A stretch of DNA of 64,000 bases from a bacterium. GTDB lineage: Bacteria > UBP4 > UBA4092 > JAOAEQ01. This document shows positions 44,506 to 54,342 of the stretch, piece by piece (within the stretch, counting starts at the first letter, position 1; every line of letters begins with the position of its first letter). Location: NCBI GenBank assembly GCA_026416715.1, contig JAOAEQ010000018.1, positions 1-64,000 of the forward strand. The letters are read 5' to 3'. The translations under genes were made by a program, and so were the position numbers. A model generated the notes under the pieces. The model ran no database searches. It saw only the letters and a program-made list of their open reading frames with translations, and was not told where the DNA came from.

Positions 44506-46026
44506 ATGGTAAGTGTTGGTGGGTTAATAGTAATAGTGTTCTATTTTGTACTTTTGCTTTTCATTGGAGCAGCAGCGAGCGCTAAAATTAAAACGTCGTC
44601 AGATTATCTTGTTGCAGGGAGAACATTAGGATTCTGGATGTTCGTTATGCTCGTTCTCGGTTCCGTGGTTAGCGGAATGACCTTGTTAGGGGTTGCCGGT
44701 TTGGGAAGTACTGGCGGCTGGCCAACCTTCTGGGAACAATTATTCGTTCCGTTAACGTGCGGTGTGATGATTATTTTATACGGATATAAAATCTATCAAG
44801 TATGTCAGAAAAATAACTTTCATACGGTACAGGATTATCTCGCCTATCGGTTTGAAAGCCCGAAAGCGGTTCGGTCAATCGCCTCATTAGCCGTGGTGGT
44901 AACTTCGTTAATCTATTTAGTCGGTCAATACGATGCAATTTCAATCGTTCTGCGATCTATTTTAAATATTACGCAAATACAAGCATTACTGCTCGGTGTA
45001 TTTATCGTGGTAATTTATGTATTACTGGGTGGACTCTATGCGGTCGCATGGACTAACCTATTTCAGGGGATTATCATCATTATTGGAGTATTGATAATGG
45101 CTCCGCTGGTTATCAATGCCGCTGGTGGTTTAACCGTTATCAATCAGACTTTGGCAGCTAAAGACCCGAATTTAGTCCAAATTGCTTTTCCACAAGCGCC
45201 ACCGTATGCAAAATATGCTGTTTTTACTCCGCTATTCATTATCTCGTGGTTTTTCTTATTAGCGTTCGGGCTTGGTTCGGCTCCACATATTATAAACAAC
45301 GTTATTGCGGTTAAAGATAAAAAACTGTTCCGCTGGTCGCCGTTGGTTATCGTAGGGTTATATTTAATCATTATGTATTTAATAAAAATCACTGGGATGG
45401 CGGTCGGTACATTGGTTGAAACGGGAAAACTCACGTTAACGCGACCGGACGATGCGTTTATAGCCGGCGTTAGATATGCAATGCCAAGCGAATTCGTATG
45501 GTCGTTTTTTGCAGTGGTGGTTCTCGCCGCAGTAATGTCAACTACCGATCGACTCCTTTTAGTAATCGGATCAGCGTTTGGTTGGGATTTCTATAAACAA
45601 CTATTTAATAAAGATGCTACCCATAAACAGATTACTCTGGTGAGTCGCATTGCGGTTCTCGTATTCGGAACTATAAGCTTTGTCCTCGCTTTAATGCGAA
45701 CTGACCAACTGCTCGCTTGGTTAATCTGGATGGGAATAGGAATTATGTTATCAACGTTTGTTACCCCAATATTATTTGGTTTGTATTGGAAAGGGGCAAC
45801 GAAACAAGGAGCAATTTGGTCGATGATTGCTGGGTTCGTGAGTGCGTTTATTTTCGGTGGAATTCATCAATGGGTGAAAAAATTGCCGATGCATTATAGT
45901 TTCTATAGTTTCGTTATATCAATTGTGGTTATGCTTGTCGTAAGTTTATTAACGAAAAAACCTTCAAAAGAACTACTCGATGCATCGTTAACCGGCGGAT
46001 TTATTCGTGGTAAAAATAATCAATAA
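44506..46026 (+). CDS. Sodium:solute symporter family protein (SSS) 2
   Basis: 506 residues with AAAGGAA upstream. The N-terminal motif AAASAKIKTSSDYLVAGRTLGFWMFVMLVLGSVVSGMTLLGVAG and the FFAVVVLAAVMSTTDRLLLVIGSAFGWDFYKQL segment are those of SSS carriers. It is more distant from SSS 1 than a recent duplicate would be. About 13 membrane helices; C-terminus charged. It is followed by the outer membrane porin gene 80 bp downstream, which suggests one uptake operon: porin, periplasm, symporters. Confidence 0.92.
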   Translation: MVSVGGLIVIVFYFVLLLFIGAAASAKIKTSSDYLVAGRTLGFWMFVMLVLGSVVSGMTLLGVAGLGSTGGWPTFWEQLFVPLTCGVMIILYGYKIYQVCQKNNFHTVQDYLAYRFESPKAVRSIASLAVVVTSLIYLVGQYDAISIVLRSILNITQIQALLLGVFIVVIYVLLGGLYAVAWTNLFQGIIIIIGVLIMAPLVINAAGGLTVINQTLAAKDPNLVQIAFPQAPPYAKYAVFTPLFIISWFFLLAFGLGSAPHIINNVIAVKDKKLFRWSPLVIVGLYLIIMYLIKITGMAVGTLVETGKLTLTRPDDAFIAGVRYAMPSEFVWSFFAVVVLAAVMSTTDRLLLVIGSAFGWDFYKQLFNKDATHKQITLVSRIAVLVFGTISFVLALMRTDQLLAWLIWMGIGIMLSTFVTPILFGLYWKGATKQGAIWSMIAGFVSAFIFGGIHQWVKKLPMHYSFYSFVISIVVMLVVSLLTKKPSKELLDASLTGGFIRGKNNQ

Positions 46027-46106
46027 ATTTATGAGAGAAAGGCAGGTGAACTATACAATCCTAGTTTAGTAGATACATGGCGATTAACAGGAGGATTTAA
46101 TTTAAT

Positions 46107-47420
46107 ATGAAAAAAATGCTAGTTATTTTCATTGGAGCATTAGTTGTTAGCGGATGGTTTGCAACTGCGGTGATGGCAGAAGATAGTTCGAATTTAAAAT
46201 ATGGGTTAGACATTCGTTTGCGGCAAGAATATTTGATCAATGTTTTAGATCTCCGCGACGGTGTCGGTAAGGATGATAACTATCTTCGATTGAAAATATC
46301 ACCTTGGGCGAAATACAATTTCAATAACGATGTTAGTATGATGTTAAAGCTTACCTCGGAACCGCGATATTTCTTTTCATCCGGTGATGTAGGTAAAGGA
46401 AAAGAGATTACGAACGAAGAAATTGTGATTGATAACCTTTACCTAGATGTTAAAGATGCGTTTGGCGCGCCGCTGGATTTACGAATCGGTCGCCAAGATT
46501 TCTTAGGAACCTATGGTGAAGGATTCGTGATTATGGATGGAACGCCGGGCGATGGCTCAAAAACCTTCTATTTCAACGCATTGAAATCGACGTGGAAAAT
46601 CAATAAGAATAATTCGCTCGATCTCGTGTATATCAATAACTGGCACGAAGACCATTTGCCCGTAGTCAATGACCAGCAGATTGCTACGAATAACTCTGAT
46701 GAATCCGGTATCGTTCTCTACGGGAAGAATAAACTGAACGATAAAGTTACGTTAGAACCATACTACATCTGGAAACGAGAAGGAGGATATGGGACAACCC
46801 CAACGCTCAAACTCCATACATTTGGCGCGCGTGGCGTGTATGTTCCTGTCCCGTGGAAATTCCGAGCGGAACTTGCCGGTCAAATTGGTGATTATGATGA
46901 TAGCAATATTGACCGAGAAGGTATCGGTGGCTATTTCATTGCAGGTAGAAAGTTTAACGACGTTTGTTTAACTCCAGAAATAAATCTTGGATATTACTAC
47001 CTATCCGGTGACGATCCGACTACCACCGATGTTGAAGCTTGGGATCCGATATTTTCGCGCTGGCCTTGGCTGAGTGAACTCTATGTTTTTACGCTCGCAA
47101 AAGAAACGAAAACTGTTGCCTATTGGACTAATTTGCAAACGTACCGGGCGAGTGTAAAACTCGATCTTTCCCCGAAAACAAATCTCAGTCTCTGCTATAG
47201 CTATCTCTTAGCAAACGAAAATGTTAATGGGTCAATGTTTTCCGCAGATGGTAAAGTTCGTGGACATCTACCGCAGATTCAGTTGAATCATAAGTTCAAT
47301 AAAAGTCTTGATGGATATATCATTGTTGAGGAGCTGTTCCCCGGTAGTTTCTATGCAGATAACTCGCAAGACCACGCGTGGTTTTTCCGCTGGCAGTTGC
47401 AGTATAAATTTTCTTCGTAA
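46107..47420 (+). CDS. Alginate-export-like outer membrane beta-barrel porin
   Basis: 437 residues. Signal peptide MKKMLVIFIGALVVSGWF...AVMA ends at A24. The mature protein is rich in alternating amphipathic strands with aromatic girdles: LKYGLDIRLRQEYLINV, YLRLKISPWAKYNF, DLRIGRQDFLGTYGEGFVIMDGTPGDGSKTFYFNALK, VKLDLSPKTNLSLCYSYLLA. It ends WQLQYKFSS with an aromatic near the C-terminus, as outer membrane barrels do. The RIGRQxxxYG pattern is typical of the Alginate_exp family. It probably passes an anionic substrate for the two symporters upstream. Confidence 0.8.
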   Translation: MKKMLVIFIGALVVSGWFATAVMAEDSSNLKYGLDIRLRQEYLINVLDLRDGVGKDDNYLRLKISPWAKYNFNNDVSMMLKLTSEPRYFFSSGDVGKGKEITNEEIVIDNLYLDVKDAFGAPLDLRIGRQDFLGTYGEGFVIMDGTPGDGSKTFYFNALKSTWKINKNNSLDLVYINNWHEDHLPVVNDQQIATNNSDESGIVLYGKNKLNDKVTLEPYYIWKREGGYGTTPTLKLHTFGARGVYVPVPWKFRAELAGQIGDYDDSNIDREGIGGYFIAGRKFNDVCLTPEINLGYYYLSGDDPTTTDVEAWDPIFSRWPWLSELYVFTLAKETKTVAYWTNLQTYRASVKLDLSPKTNLSLCYSYLLANENVNGSMFSADGKVRGHLPQIQLNHKFNKSLDGYIIVEELFPGSFYADNSQDHAWFFRWQLQYKFSS

Positions 47421-47445
47421 AAGAGTACATTGTTGATACGAAGGG

Positions 47446-47485
47446 GGATGCATTGGCACGGTAGAAGACAATGCATCCTTTTTTT
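47446..47485 (+). terminator. Intrinsic terminator after the porin gene
   Basis: GGATGCATTG (47446-47455) and CAATGCATCC (47469-47478) form a perfect 10-bp stem with a 13-nt loop, followed by seven T. Confidence 0.9.
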
Positions 47486-47504
47486 ATCGAACTATTTTTG
47501 GGGT

Positions 47505-47533
47505 TTGATTATTGCAGTTGAATATTGTATAAT
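47505..47533 (+). promoter_or_regulatory. Sigma70 promoter of the first PaaK-ACT unit
   Basis: TTGATT at 47505-47510 and TATAAT at 47528-47533 with a 17-nt spacer. It lies between the porin terminator and the aryl-CoA ligase start at 47593. Confidence 0.75.
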
Positions 47534-47592
47534 GAAATGCATCATACGATGTTTTGGTAACAGTTATCATTTTAACAGAAAGAAGGTTCGGT

Positions 47593-48885
47593 ATGTATTG
47601 GCAAAAGGAACTAGAAACTATTGACCGGAAAAAGCTGGAAAAACTTCAACTTGAACGGCTGAAACAGACGGTTAAACGAGTCTATGAAAAAGTCCCATTT
47701 TATCGCGCAAAACTAGCAAAAAAAGGGATTAAACCTAGCGATATTAAATCGTTAAAAGATATCAAGAAACTTCCGTTTACCACGAACGATGATTTACGGA
47801 CTACGTATCCAACCGGATTATTAGCGGTTCCCTATTCAGAAGTTGTTCGGCTCCATACCTCAAGCGGAACCACTGGTAAACCGAAAGCTATCTTTTTTAC
47901 CTACAACGATATTCAACAAGCTGCAGAACTCATCGCCCGATGTTTAGTTATGACCGGTATGAAGAAGAATGATGTTTTGCAAAATATGATGACCTATGGG
48001 TTATTTACCGGCGCTCTGGTTATGCACTATGGAGCTGAAAAAGTCGGGATCCTTGTTATCCCCGCAGGACCAGGTAATACTGACCGACAGATTCAGTTGA
48101 TGCAAGATTTTAAAACTACTGCAATTCATATCACGCCAAGTTTCGCTCTATATCTCTCAGATGTTTTAGAGAAAAAAGGAATCAATCCTAAAAAAGATTT
48201 ATGGTTAAAGAAAGCGTTCGTCGGTGCAGAACCGTATTCAGAAGAAACCCGACGTAAAATCGAACAAGCGTTGAGTATCGAGGTATATAATTCCTATGGT
48301 TTATCGGAAATGAATGGACCGGGAGTAGCATTTGAATGTGAAGAGAAAAACGGTATGCATCTTTGGGAAGATAATTTTTATATTGAACTCATCGACCCGA
48401 AAACCGGCGATTATGTTCCCGAAGGAAAACAAGGTGAATTAATTTTGACCACGCTATGCCGAGAAGGAATGCCGTTATTACGATATCGAACTCGGGATAT
48501 TACCTCAGTCATTTCGGAAAAATGCAAATGCGGTAGAACGCATCGGCGGATAACCCGAATTGCCGGACGAACGGATGATATGTTTATCATTCGTGGAGTA
48601 AATATTTTCCCGCAGCAGATTGAACGCATTCTGATGAGTGTTAAAGGCGTAGCGAAAAATTATCTGATAGTACTCGATGCGTTAGACGAAATCACTATTA
48701 AAGTTGAGATAGAAAAAAGTTTATTCGATGGGAAAGTTGAACATCTGGTTGCATTACGGCAAACATTGATTGACAAACTGAAGTCAGAAATCATCGTTAC
48801 TCCGAAAATCGAACTCGCCGAACCTGGTACCTTACCGATTAGTGAAGGGAAAGCGAAACGGGTTATTGATAAGCGAACGTTGTAG
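47593..48885 (+). CDS. Phenylacetate-CoA ligase family protein 1
   Basis: 430 residues. The ATG at 47593 has AGAAGG 6 nt upstream; an in-frame ATG further up adds 13 residues before the RBS. The adenylate-forming core motif is [18 protein letters not shown] (P-loop). The YNSYGLSEMNGPG segment follows, then a CxC...H motif (KCKCGRTHRRITRIAGRTDDMFIIRGVNIFPQQIE) and the C-terminal [21 protein letters not shown]. This is the PaaK layout (about 430-440 residues), making aryl-acetyl-CoA from the acid, CoA and ATP. It may also work on other aryl acids or carry the reverse flux from IOR. Confidence 0.93.
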   Translation: MYWQKELETIDRKKLEKLQLERLKQTVKRVYEKVPFYRAKLAKKGIKPSDIKSLKDIKKLPFTTNDDLRTTYPTGLLAVPYSEVVRLHTSSGTTGKPKAIFFTYNDIQQAAELIARCLVMTGMKKNDVLQNMMTYGLFTGALVMHYGAEKVGILVIPAGPGNTDRQIQLMQDFKTTAIHITPSFALYLSDVLEKKGINPKKDLWLKKAFVGAEPYSEETRRKIEQALSIEVYNSYGLSEMNGPGVAFECEEKNGMHLWEDNFYIELIDPKTGDYVPEGKQGELILTTLCREGMPLLRYRTRDITSVISEKCKCGRTHRRITRIAGRTDDMFIIRGVNIFPQQIERILMSVKGVAKNYLIVLDALDEITIKVEIEKSLFDGKVEHLVALRQTLIDKLKSEIIVTPKIELAEPGTLPISEGKAKRVIDKRTL

Positions 48886-48930
48886 CGTAAATCATTTTCA
48901 GGATTATTTCCGAAAGGAGCATGGTGTATT

Positions 48931-49371
48931 ATGGGAATTCAACAAATATCGGTTTTTGCCGAGAATAAACCGGGAAAATTGGAAAAAATAACTCGGATAT
49001 TGGCCGAAAATAACATAAATATTCTTGCGATTAGTATTGCCAGTTCAGATGCATTTGGCGTACTGAAATTTGTAGTTGATGATACGAAAAAAGCTCTCAA
49101 AGCATTGCAAAATAAAGGAATGACCGTATCGCTCGAAGAGGTTCTGGCAATTGAAATGGTAGATAAACCTGGCGGATTACATCAGATCGCGGAATTTTTT
49201 TCCCGAAATAAACTAAATATCGAAAATGCGCATGTCTTGGTTCTGGATACGCGAAAACGAGCGTATCTTCTGGTTGAAGGCGTTGACGTTCAACTCGCTA
49301 AAAAATTATTGAAAAAAGCAAACATTCCATTTTATCAAGGGAAATTAACTTCAGGGAGGAAGAAAAAATGA
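48931..49371 (+). CDS. Tandem ACT-domain protein 1
   Basis: 146 residues; AAAGGAGC precedes the ATG. It has two ACT domains: residues about 1-70 ([48 protein letters not shown]) and about 72-140 ([34 protein letters not shown]). ACT pairs bind amino acids as allosteric effectors. These small free-standing tandem ACT proteins often lie beside PaaK genes. It follows ligase 1 by 45 bp and overlaps ligase 2 by 4 bp (ATGA), so it is probably a regulator of the ligases. The ligand is presumably an aromatic amino acid. Confidence 0.9.
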   Translation: MGIQQISVFAENKPGKLEKITRILAENNINILAISIASSDAFGVLKFVVDDTKKALKALQNKGMTVSLEEVLAIEMVDKPGGLHQIAEFFSRNKLNIENAHVLVLDTRKRAYLLVEGVDVQLAKKLLKKANIPFYQGKLTSGRKKK

Positions 49372-50666
49372 TCTGGAATCGTGAAGCCGAATGTATGTCG
49401 GCAAGACAACGGCAGGAACTACAACTAGAGCGACTCCGCACTATTGTTACATATGCCTATGAACGCGTTCCCTATTATCGGAAACGGTTTGCAGCAGCGA
49501 AAGTTAAACCAGCGGATATTAAAACCCTCAAAGATATCGAGAAACTTCCTTTGACGAGTAAAGATGATTTACGGGAAGTATACCCGTTCGGGATGTTTGC
49601 GGTTCCGTTGTCCGAGATTGTGGAAATTCATACTTCTTCGGGAACAACTGGCACTCCGATTGTTGCCGGATATACGCGTGGAGATATCGAGTTATGGAGC
49701 GAAGTGATGGCCCGAACTTTGACGATGGCAGGAACAAAAAAAGATGATATTGTTCAGAACGGATATGGCTACGGTTTATTTACTGGCGGACTTGGCGTGC
49801 ATTATGGTGCGCAGAAAATCGGGGCTACCGTCATTCCGATTTCTGCTGGGAATACTAAACGACAACTGCAGGTTATGCGTGATTTCGGGTCAACCATATT
49901 AACCTGTACACCGTCGTATACGCTCTATTTAGCAGAAGTCGCTGAAGAAGAAGGGATTGATTTAAAGAAATTGAAGTTAAAATCCGGTTGCTTCGGTGCA
50001 GAAATGTGGACAGAACGAATGCGCGAAGAAATTGAAAAGCGGTTTCATTTAACCGCATTGAATATTTACGGACTAACTGAAATCATCGGACCCGGGGTAT
50101 CGCAAGAGTGTCCGGAGAAAAGTGGATTGCATATTTTTGAAGACCATTTTTATCCAGAGATCATTTCGCCGGAAACGTTAGAAGTGTTACCGGAAGGGAA
50201 AAAAGGCGAATTGGTATTGACTACCTTAACTCGGGAAGGTATGCCTATGATTCGTTTCCGGACGAAAGATATTACGCAATTAAAATCTGGAACATGTGCT
50301 TGTGGTCGAACCCTGATAAAAATGGATCGAGTTACCGGTCGGTCGGATGATATGCTAAAAATCCGTGGTGTGATTGTTTTCCCTTCGCAGATTGAAAAAG
50401 CACTGCTCGAAATTAAAGGAGTCGAACCGCACTATCAAATTATCATAACGCGCCCGCATAACCTTGACGAACTGGAGATTCAAGTTGAAGCGACGAAATC
50501 ATTATTTTCAGATGAAATCAAGCATCTGGAAGAAGTCCGAAATAGAATTGAACAGCATATCGAAGATTCGATTGGAATTCGGGTAAAAGTAACTTTAGTC
50601 GAACCAAAAACTTTACCACGAAGTGAAGGAAAAGCGAAACGGGTTATCGATAAACGGCAATTGTAA
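49368..50666 (+). CDS. Phenylacetate-CoA ligase family protein 2
   Basis: 432 residues. Its ATG overlaps the stop of ACT 1 (ATGA), giving translational coupling. It is clearly paralogous to ligase 1: [50 protein letters not shown] (P-loop with TP instead of KP), [62 protein letters not shown]. Two such ligases with different P-loop and substrate-pocket residues suggest different substrates, or one for uptake and one for fermentation. Confidence 0.93.
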   Translation: MIWNREAECMSARQRQELQLERLRTIVTYAYERVPYYRKRFAAAKVKPADIKTLKDIEKLPLTSKDDLREVYPFGMFAVPLSEIVEIHTSSGTTGTPIVAGYTRGDIELWSEVMARTLTMAGTKKDDIVQNGYGYGLFTGGLGVHYGAQKIGATVIPISAGNTKRQLQVMRDFGSTILTCTPSYTLYLAEVAEEEGIDLKKLKLKSGCFGAEMWTERMREEIEKRFHLTALNIYGLTEIIGPGVSQECPEKSGLHIFEDHFYPEIISPETLEVLPEGKKGELVLTTLTREGMPMIRFRTKDITQLKSGTCACGRTLIKMDRVTGRSDDMLKIRGVIVFPSQIEKALLEIKGVEPHYQIIITRPHNLDELEIQVEATKSLFSDEIKHLEEVRNRIEQHIEDSIGIRVKVTLVEPKTLPRSEGKAKRVIDKRQL

Positions 50667-50746
50667 TGAAACGACAGTAACTTGTTGTTTAACTTCTTTC
50701 AATCTATAGGAATAACATGATTCAATGAATGAGGAGGCTGATAGCT

Positions 50747-51178
50747 ATGAAAGTCAAACAGATTTCGATTTTTCTTGAAAATAAAAAAGGACGATTACTT
50801 GAAGTACTTAATGTTCTTGCCCAAGCGAAAATCAATATTCGCGCGTTATCCATCGCCGATACGTCTGATTTCGGCATTTTACGATTGATTGTTCCAAACC
50901 CGGATAAAGCGAAACAAGTTCTCGAGAAAGCAAAATTTCGCGTCGCGGAAACCGATGTCATTGCAGTAGGTGTTCCGGATAAACCAGGCGGATTAGCGTC
51001 AGTGTTAGAAGTGTTCAATCGAGCAGATTTAAACGTTGAATATCTCTATGCATTTGTTGCAAAAAGTGGTGAGAAAGCAGTAGTGGTTATTCGCACCGAG
51101 AACATTGCTGATGGAATTAAAGCGTTGCAAAAGGCGCAGATGACCGTTCTATCGGCAAAAGAAGTTTATTCTCTTTAA
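50747..51178 (+). CDS. Tandem ACT-domain protein 2
   Basis: 143 residues. Starts at the ATG at 50747 with AGGAGG 9 nt upstream; an in-frame ATG six codons earlier lies before this site. Two ACT domains: VKQISIFLENKKGRLLEVLNVLAQAKINIRALSIADTSDFGILRLIV, then IAVGVPDKPGGLASVLEVFNRADLNVEYLYAFV. It is paralogous to ACT 1 and follows ligase 2 by 80 bp. This completes a doubled ligase-ACT cassette. Confidence 0.9.
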   Translation: MKVKQISIFLENKKGRLLEVLNVLAQAKINIRALSIADTSDFGILRLIVPNPDKAKQVLEKAKFRVAETDVIAVGVPDKPGGLASVLEVFNRADLNVEYLYAFVAKSGEKAVVVIRTENIADGIKALQKAQMTVLSAKEVYSL

Positions 51179-51225
51179 TGCGCGTAGTACCTTTATAGAT
51201 TTATTTTTTAATACGAACCCACAAT

Positions 51226-52794
51226 TTATCTTTTCGATTTTCGGGTGAGCAGAACGCACGGACGTCGTGCAATAATCACGTGAGTTCCAGCAGCATTCAG
51301 TTTCTCAACTAAAACCGCTTTTGTTTTCTTAGCATCGAATGGGTCAACGACTTCAACCGAACTCGCTCCGCAGGATTTACATAAATCTTCCAGAACAATT
51401 TTGCCCCCTGCTTCACCTTTAGCAGTTATTCCGGTTAATGGAGTCGGTTGGTGGCCAGTCATAGCAACAGAATCGTTATCCATAATAATAACCGTTATAT
51501 TCGCCTGATTATATACTGCGCTGATTAACGCTGGAATCCCCGCGTGGATGAACGTTGAATCGCCGATAATCGCTGCGATTTTGGTATATCCTTGCTTCGC
51601 GATTCCTGCGGCTTTGCTGATACTTGCGCCCATACACAAACATGTATCCATTGCCGATAATGGCGGATTTGCTCCGAGTGTATAACAGCCGATATCACCG
51701 GTTATAAACGTTGGTTGTGCTTCATTCAACGCTTTATATAATTCTCGATGCCCGCACCCAGGACAGAGTACCGGCGGACGAACCGGTAACGATTTTTTGA
51801 TTGTTTCTATATTAGGGTTCACCTGCATTCCACCAAGATTTTTAGCTATTGCATCCGGACCGAGTTCCCCTACTCGATTCAATTCGCCGGAGAGTTTCCC
51901 TTTAACATGTTTTGCATATCGACGCGTGAGCTCTTCAACAAACGGTTCACCTTCTTCAAGAACCCAGACCTCATCTAAACCCGTAACGAACTCAGCGATT
52001 AATTTCTCCGCAAATGGATAATACCCTATTTTTAAGAACGCATAATCGCGGGCAAACTCTTTGGCATAGTGATATGTAATTCCGCAGGCGATAATCCCTT
52101 TATTCTGATGGATGGATTTGGTGGTGATATTTAATCCCGCAGATTCACCCCATTGGACTAACTGTGGTTGTTTAGCGATAAGCTCTTGATGCAATCGAAT
52201 AACATTGCTCGGAATAGCGAGCATATGACCCGGGTCTTTTTCTAACGATGGTGGGTTTGGTTTGCGAGGAATCCCGATTTCTACAGGAGATAACCCATGC
52301 GAAACTCGGGTAAGACTGCGAACCATAACCGGCAGTTTTATTTGTTCAGATAAATCAAATGCGGCGATAACCATATCTTTTGCTTCTTGCGCATCACTCG
52401 GCTCGAAACACGGGATTTTGGCAAACTGCGCGTAAAACCGTGAATCTTGTTCATTTTGTGACGAATATGCACCGGGATCATCAGCAACCACAATAACCAA
52501 TCCACCTTTAACCGTTAGATATGGAATAGTTATCAGCGCATCGGAAGCAACATTAAGTCCGACATGCTTCATCGAACAAAGCGCCCGTTTACCAGCATAC
52601 GATGCACCAATCGCGTTTTCGAGAGCAATCTTTTCGTTAGCTTCCCAGTTTATCACCGCATCGCTATGTTTTGCCAAATATTCAAGGATTTCCGTTGCCG
52701 GAGTTCCCGGATAACTTCCGGCATACGAAATACCTGCTTCGATCGCACCTCGACCAATCGCTTCATTCCCCAATAAAAGCTCTTTTGTAGCCAT
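51226..52794 (-). CDS. iorA: Indolepyruvate ferredoxin oxidoreductase, alpha subunit, without ferredoxin domain
   Basis: 522 residues. The N-terminal pyrimidine-binding half has GNEAIGRGAIEAGISYAGSYPGTPATEILEYLA. A linker follows, then the TPP-binding half: CPGCGHRELYKALNEA, GDIGCYTLGANPPLSAMDTCLCMGASISKAAG, IIGDSTFIHAGIPALI and IIMDNDSVAMTGHQPTP. It ends ARRPCVLLTRKSKR and stops. The usual IorA is about 600 residues and continues with two [4Fe-4S] clusters in a C-terminal ferredoxin domain, which is missing here; the frame ends in a plain TAA. An external ferredoxin is then needed. It converges on the PaaK-ACT genes; iorB is at 41.8 kb. Confidence 0.93.
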   Translation of the reverse strand: MATKELLLGNEAIGRGAIEAGISYAGSYPGTPATEILEYLAKHSDAVINWEANEKIALENAIGASYAGKRALCSMKHVGLNVASDALITIPYLTVKGGLVIVVADDPGAYSSQNEQDSRFYAQFAKIPCFEPSDAQEAKDMVIAAFDLSEQIKLPVMVRSLTRVSHGLSPVEIGIPRKPNPPSLEKDPGHMLAIPSNVIRLHQELIAKQPQLVQWGESAGLNITTKSIHQNKGIIACGITYHYAKEFARDYAFLKIGYYPFAEKLIAEFVTGLDEVWVLEEGEPFVEELTRRYAKHVKGKLSGELNRVGELGPDAIAKNLGGMQVNPNIETIKKSLPVRPPVLCPGCGHRELYKALNEAQPTFITGDIGCYTLGANPPLSAMDTCLCMGASISKAAGIAKQGYTKIAAIIGDSTFIHAGIPALISAVYNQANITVIIMDNDSVAMTGHQPTPLTGITAKGEAGGKIVLEDLCKSCGASSVEVVDPFDAKKTKAVLVEKLNAAGTHVIIARRPCVLLTRKSKR

Positions 52795-52895
52795 AATTGA
52801 TAACTCCTATTTTTCAACGTTGCACCACTTAACTATAGTGGTTGGATACATCATGTTTAACACAACGGTTCACCTCGAGTTTTAACTCAGACAAA

Positions 52896-54173
52896 TTACC
52901 CGCCCATTTTTTCAAGTAGTAGTTCTAGTTCAAACGATTCATTCTGTAATCCGAGCGCCTGGTATTGGATATCCAGTGTCTGCTGGATTTTCTTACTCAC
53001 CTGTTCTTTAATCCGGTCAAATATTTTCTGCGCACCGAATATATCGGTATGCGGAAGAATCGCTAAATGTTCATTTACCCGATATTCGGTTAAAATGTCA
53101 GTATCACGAAAAGTCTGCATGAATATCGTAGCGATTTCTTTCCAAATCTTTTGCGCCTGCGCTAATCCGAACCGTTCAACCAGAAACTGTGGATTTTTAA
53201 CCTTAAATCGAATGAGAGTTGACGGATAGTTATATCTCGTGCAACGACGCACTTCCTGTTTCAGCATTTCCCGAAATTCATCGAGCGTATAATATCCGGT
53301 TTCTTTCTGAATTGTTTTCATTAGTTCGGACGTCGGTAATACACCTTGTTTTGCACTCTCAATACCAGCTTGCGTAATCGTATATCCATTGATTTCAACA
53401 ACCAGCGCGGTTTCCGGCGTAAATCGTTTACCGCAATAGAAACACAAACAATCATAGTTTACGAGTGTGAATTGGTGCAAACACTCGTTGCATTTGAATT
53501 GACCGGAATCAGTACTAGCCGAGATAGTAATTGACTTGCATTTCGGGCAGATTTCGCGGAAATTTATCTGAGCATACTTACAAAACGGACAAAGATGCAC
53601 TTTATCCAGAAGATTCCGTGACAGGAGAAACATCGCGGATAACGAATCGAGAAACGCGATTTCATCTGCATCCGGCGCATTTAACAGCGCAGAAACTAAC
53701 GGGAACGTATAGCCGACTCGCGATTGATAGTCCATCATTGGATTAAGATGGTAATTCGGTCGAGTTTCTAGATAGCGGAGTAACAAGATTTCATTCGGAT
53801 TATCGAGCGGAAACATCTTCTGATAGAGATTGACTTTTTTTGCGAGTTCAAGTCCGGCGCGGAGTTTCTGTGCCATTAACTGTGGTGTGCTTGAAATAAA
53901 AATTGTTTCATCAATCAATCCGCTAACTTCGATTAGTTCACGTTCGGCAACGAGATATATCGGCTTTAAAAATAGTTCCTTCTCTTCTCGTAATTCTAAT
54001 ATATCAGTTACTGCAATTTGTTCGTTAGTCACGTAATAAACAATAACATCTGCGGCGAATAACTCGACGAACGGAACTTTTTCTCCGTAACAGATTTGCG
54101 CATCTTTTATTTCTCGAAATAATTCTTTTCGGATTAAGTTTTGGTTTTCGGCAATAACATAGATATATGGCAT
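52896..54173 (-). CDS. TackOD1-like metal-binding protein with degenerate GGDEF domain
   Basis: 425 residues. Residues about 1-110 form an alpha/beta domain (IYVIAENQNLIRKELF...) resembling a receiver-type fold but without a clear phosphoacceptor set. Residues about 190-260 hold zinc-ribbon pairs: HLCPFCKYAQINFREICPKCKS and FKCNECLHQF...CLCFYCGKRF. That is the pattern of the TackOD1 output domain. The last 150 residues (EVRRCTRYNYPSTLIRFKVKN...FRDTDILTEYRVNEHLAILPHT) follow a GGDEF fold, but the GGDEF motif reads YRVNEHL, so cyclase activity is unlikely. It is probably a signalling or ligand-sensing output protein. Confidence 0.65.
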   Translation of the reverse strand: MPYIYVIAENQNLIRKELFREIKDAQICYGEKVPFVELFAADVIVYYVTNEQIAVTDILELREEKELFLKPIYLVAERELIEVSGLIDETIFISSTPQLMAQKLRAGLELAKKVNLYQKMFPLDNPNEILLLRYLETRPNYHLNPMMDYQSRVGYTFPLVSALLNAPDADEIAFLDSLSAMFLLSRNLLDKVHLCPFCKYAQINFREICPKCKSITISASTDSGQFKCNECLHQFTLVNYDCLCFYCGKRFTPETALVVEINGYTITQAGIESAKQGVLPTSELMKTIQKETGYYTLDEFREMLKQEVRRCTRYNYPSTLIRFKVKNPQFLVERFGLAQAQKIWKEIATIFMQTFRDTDILTEYRVNEHLAILPHTDIFGAQKIFDRIKEQVSKKIQQTLDIQYQALGLQNESFELELLLEKMGG

Positions 54174-54342
54174 AACCGATTACTCCTAATGCAACAGAAA
54201 AATAAATAATGATAAATTGTATCCTAATAAGATATACTCATGCAAACTGCTGAGTATAACCCTGTGCTTGAGCTCGAGAAAACGAGTTGATGCAGAATTA
54301 TACATAGGGGGTTAACCTAGAATCTCCTGAACTAAGCTTGAG

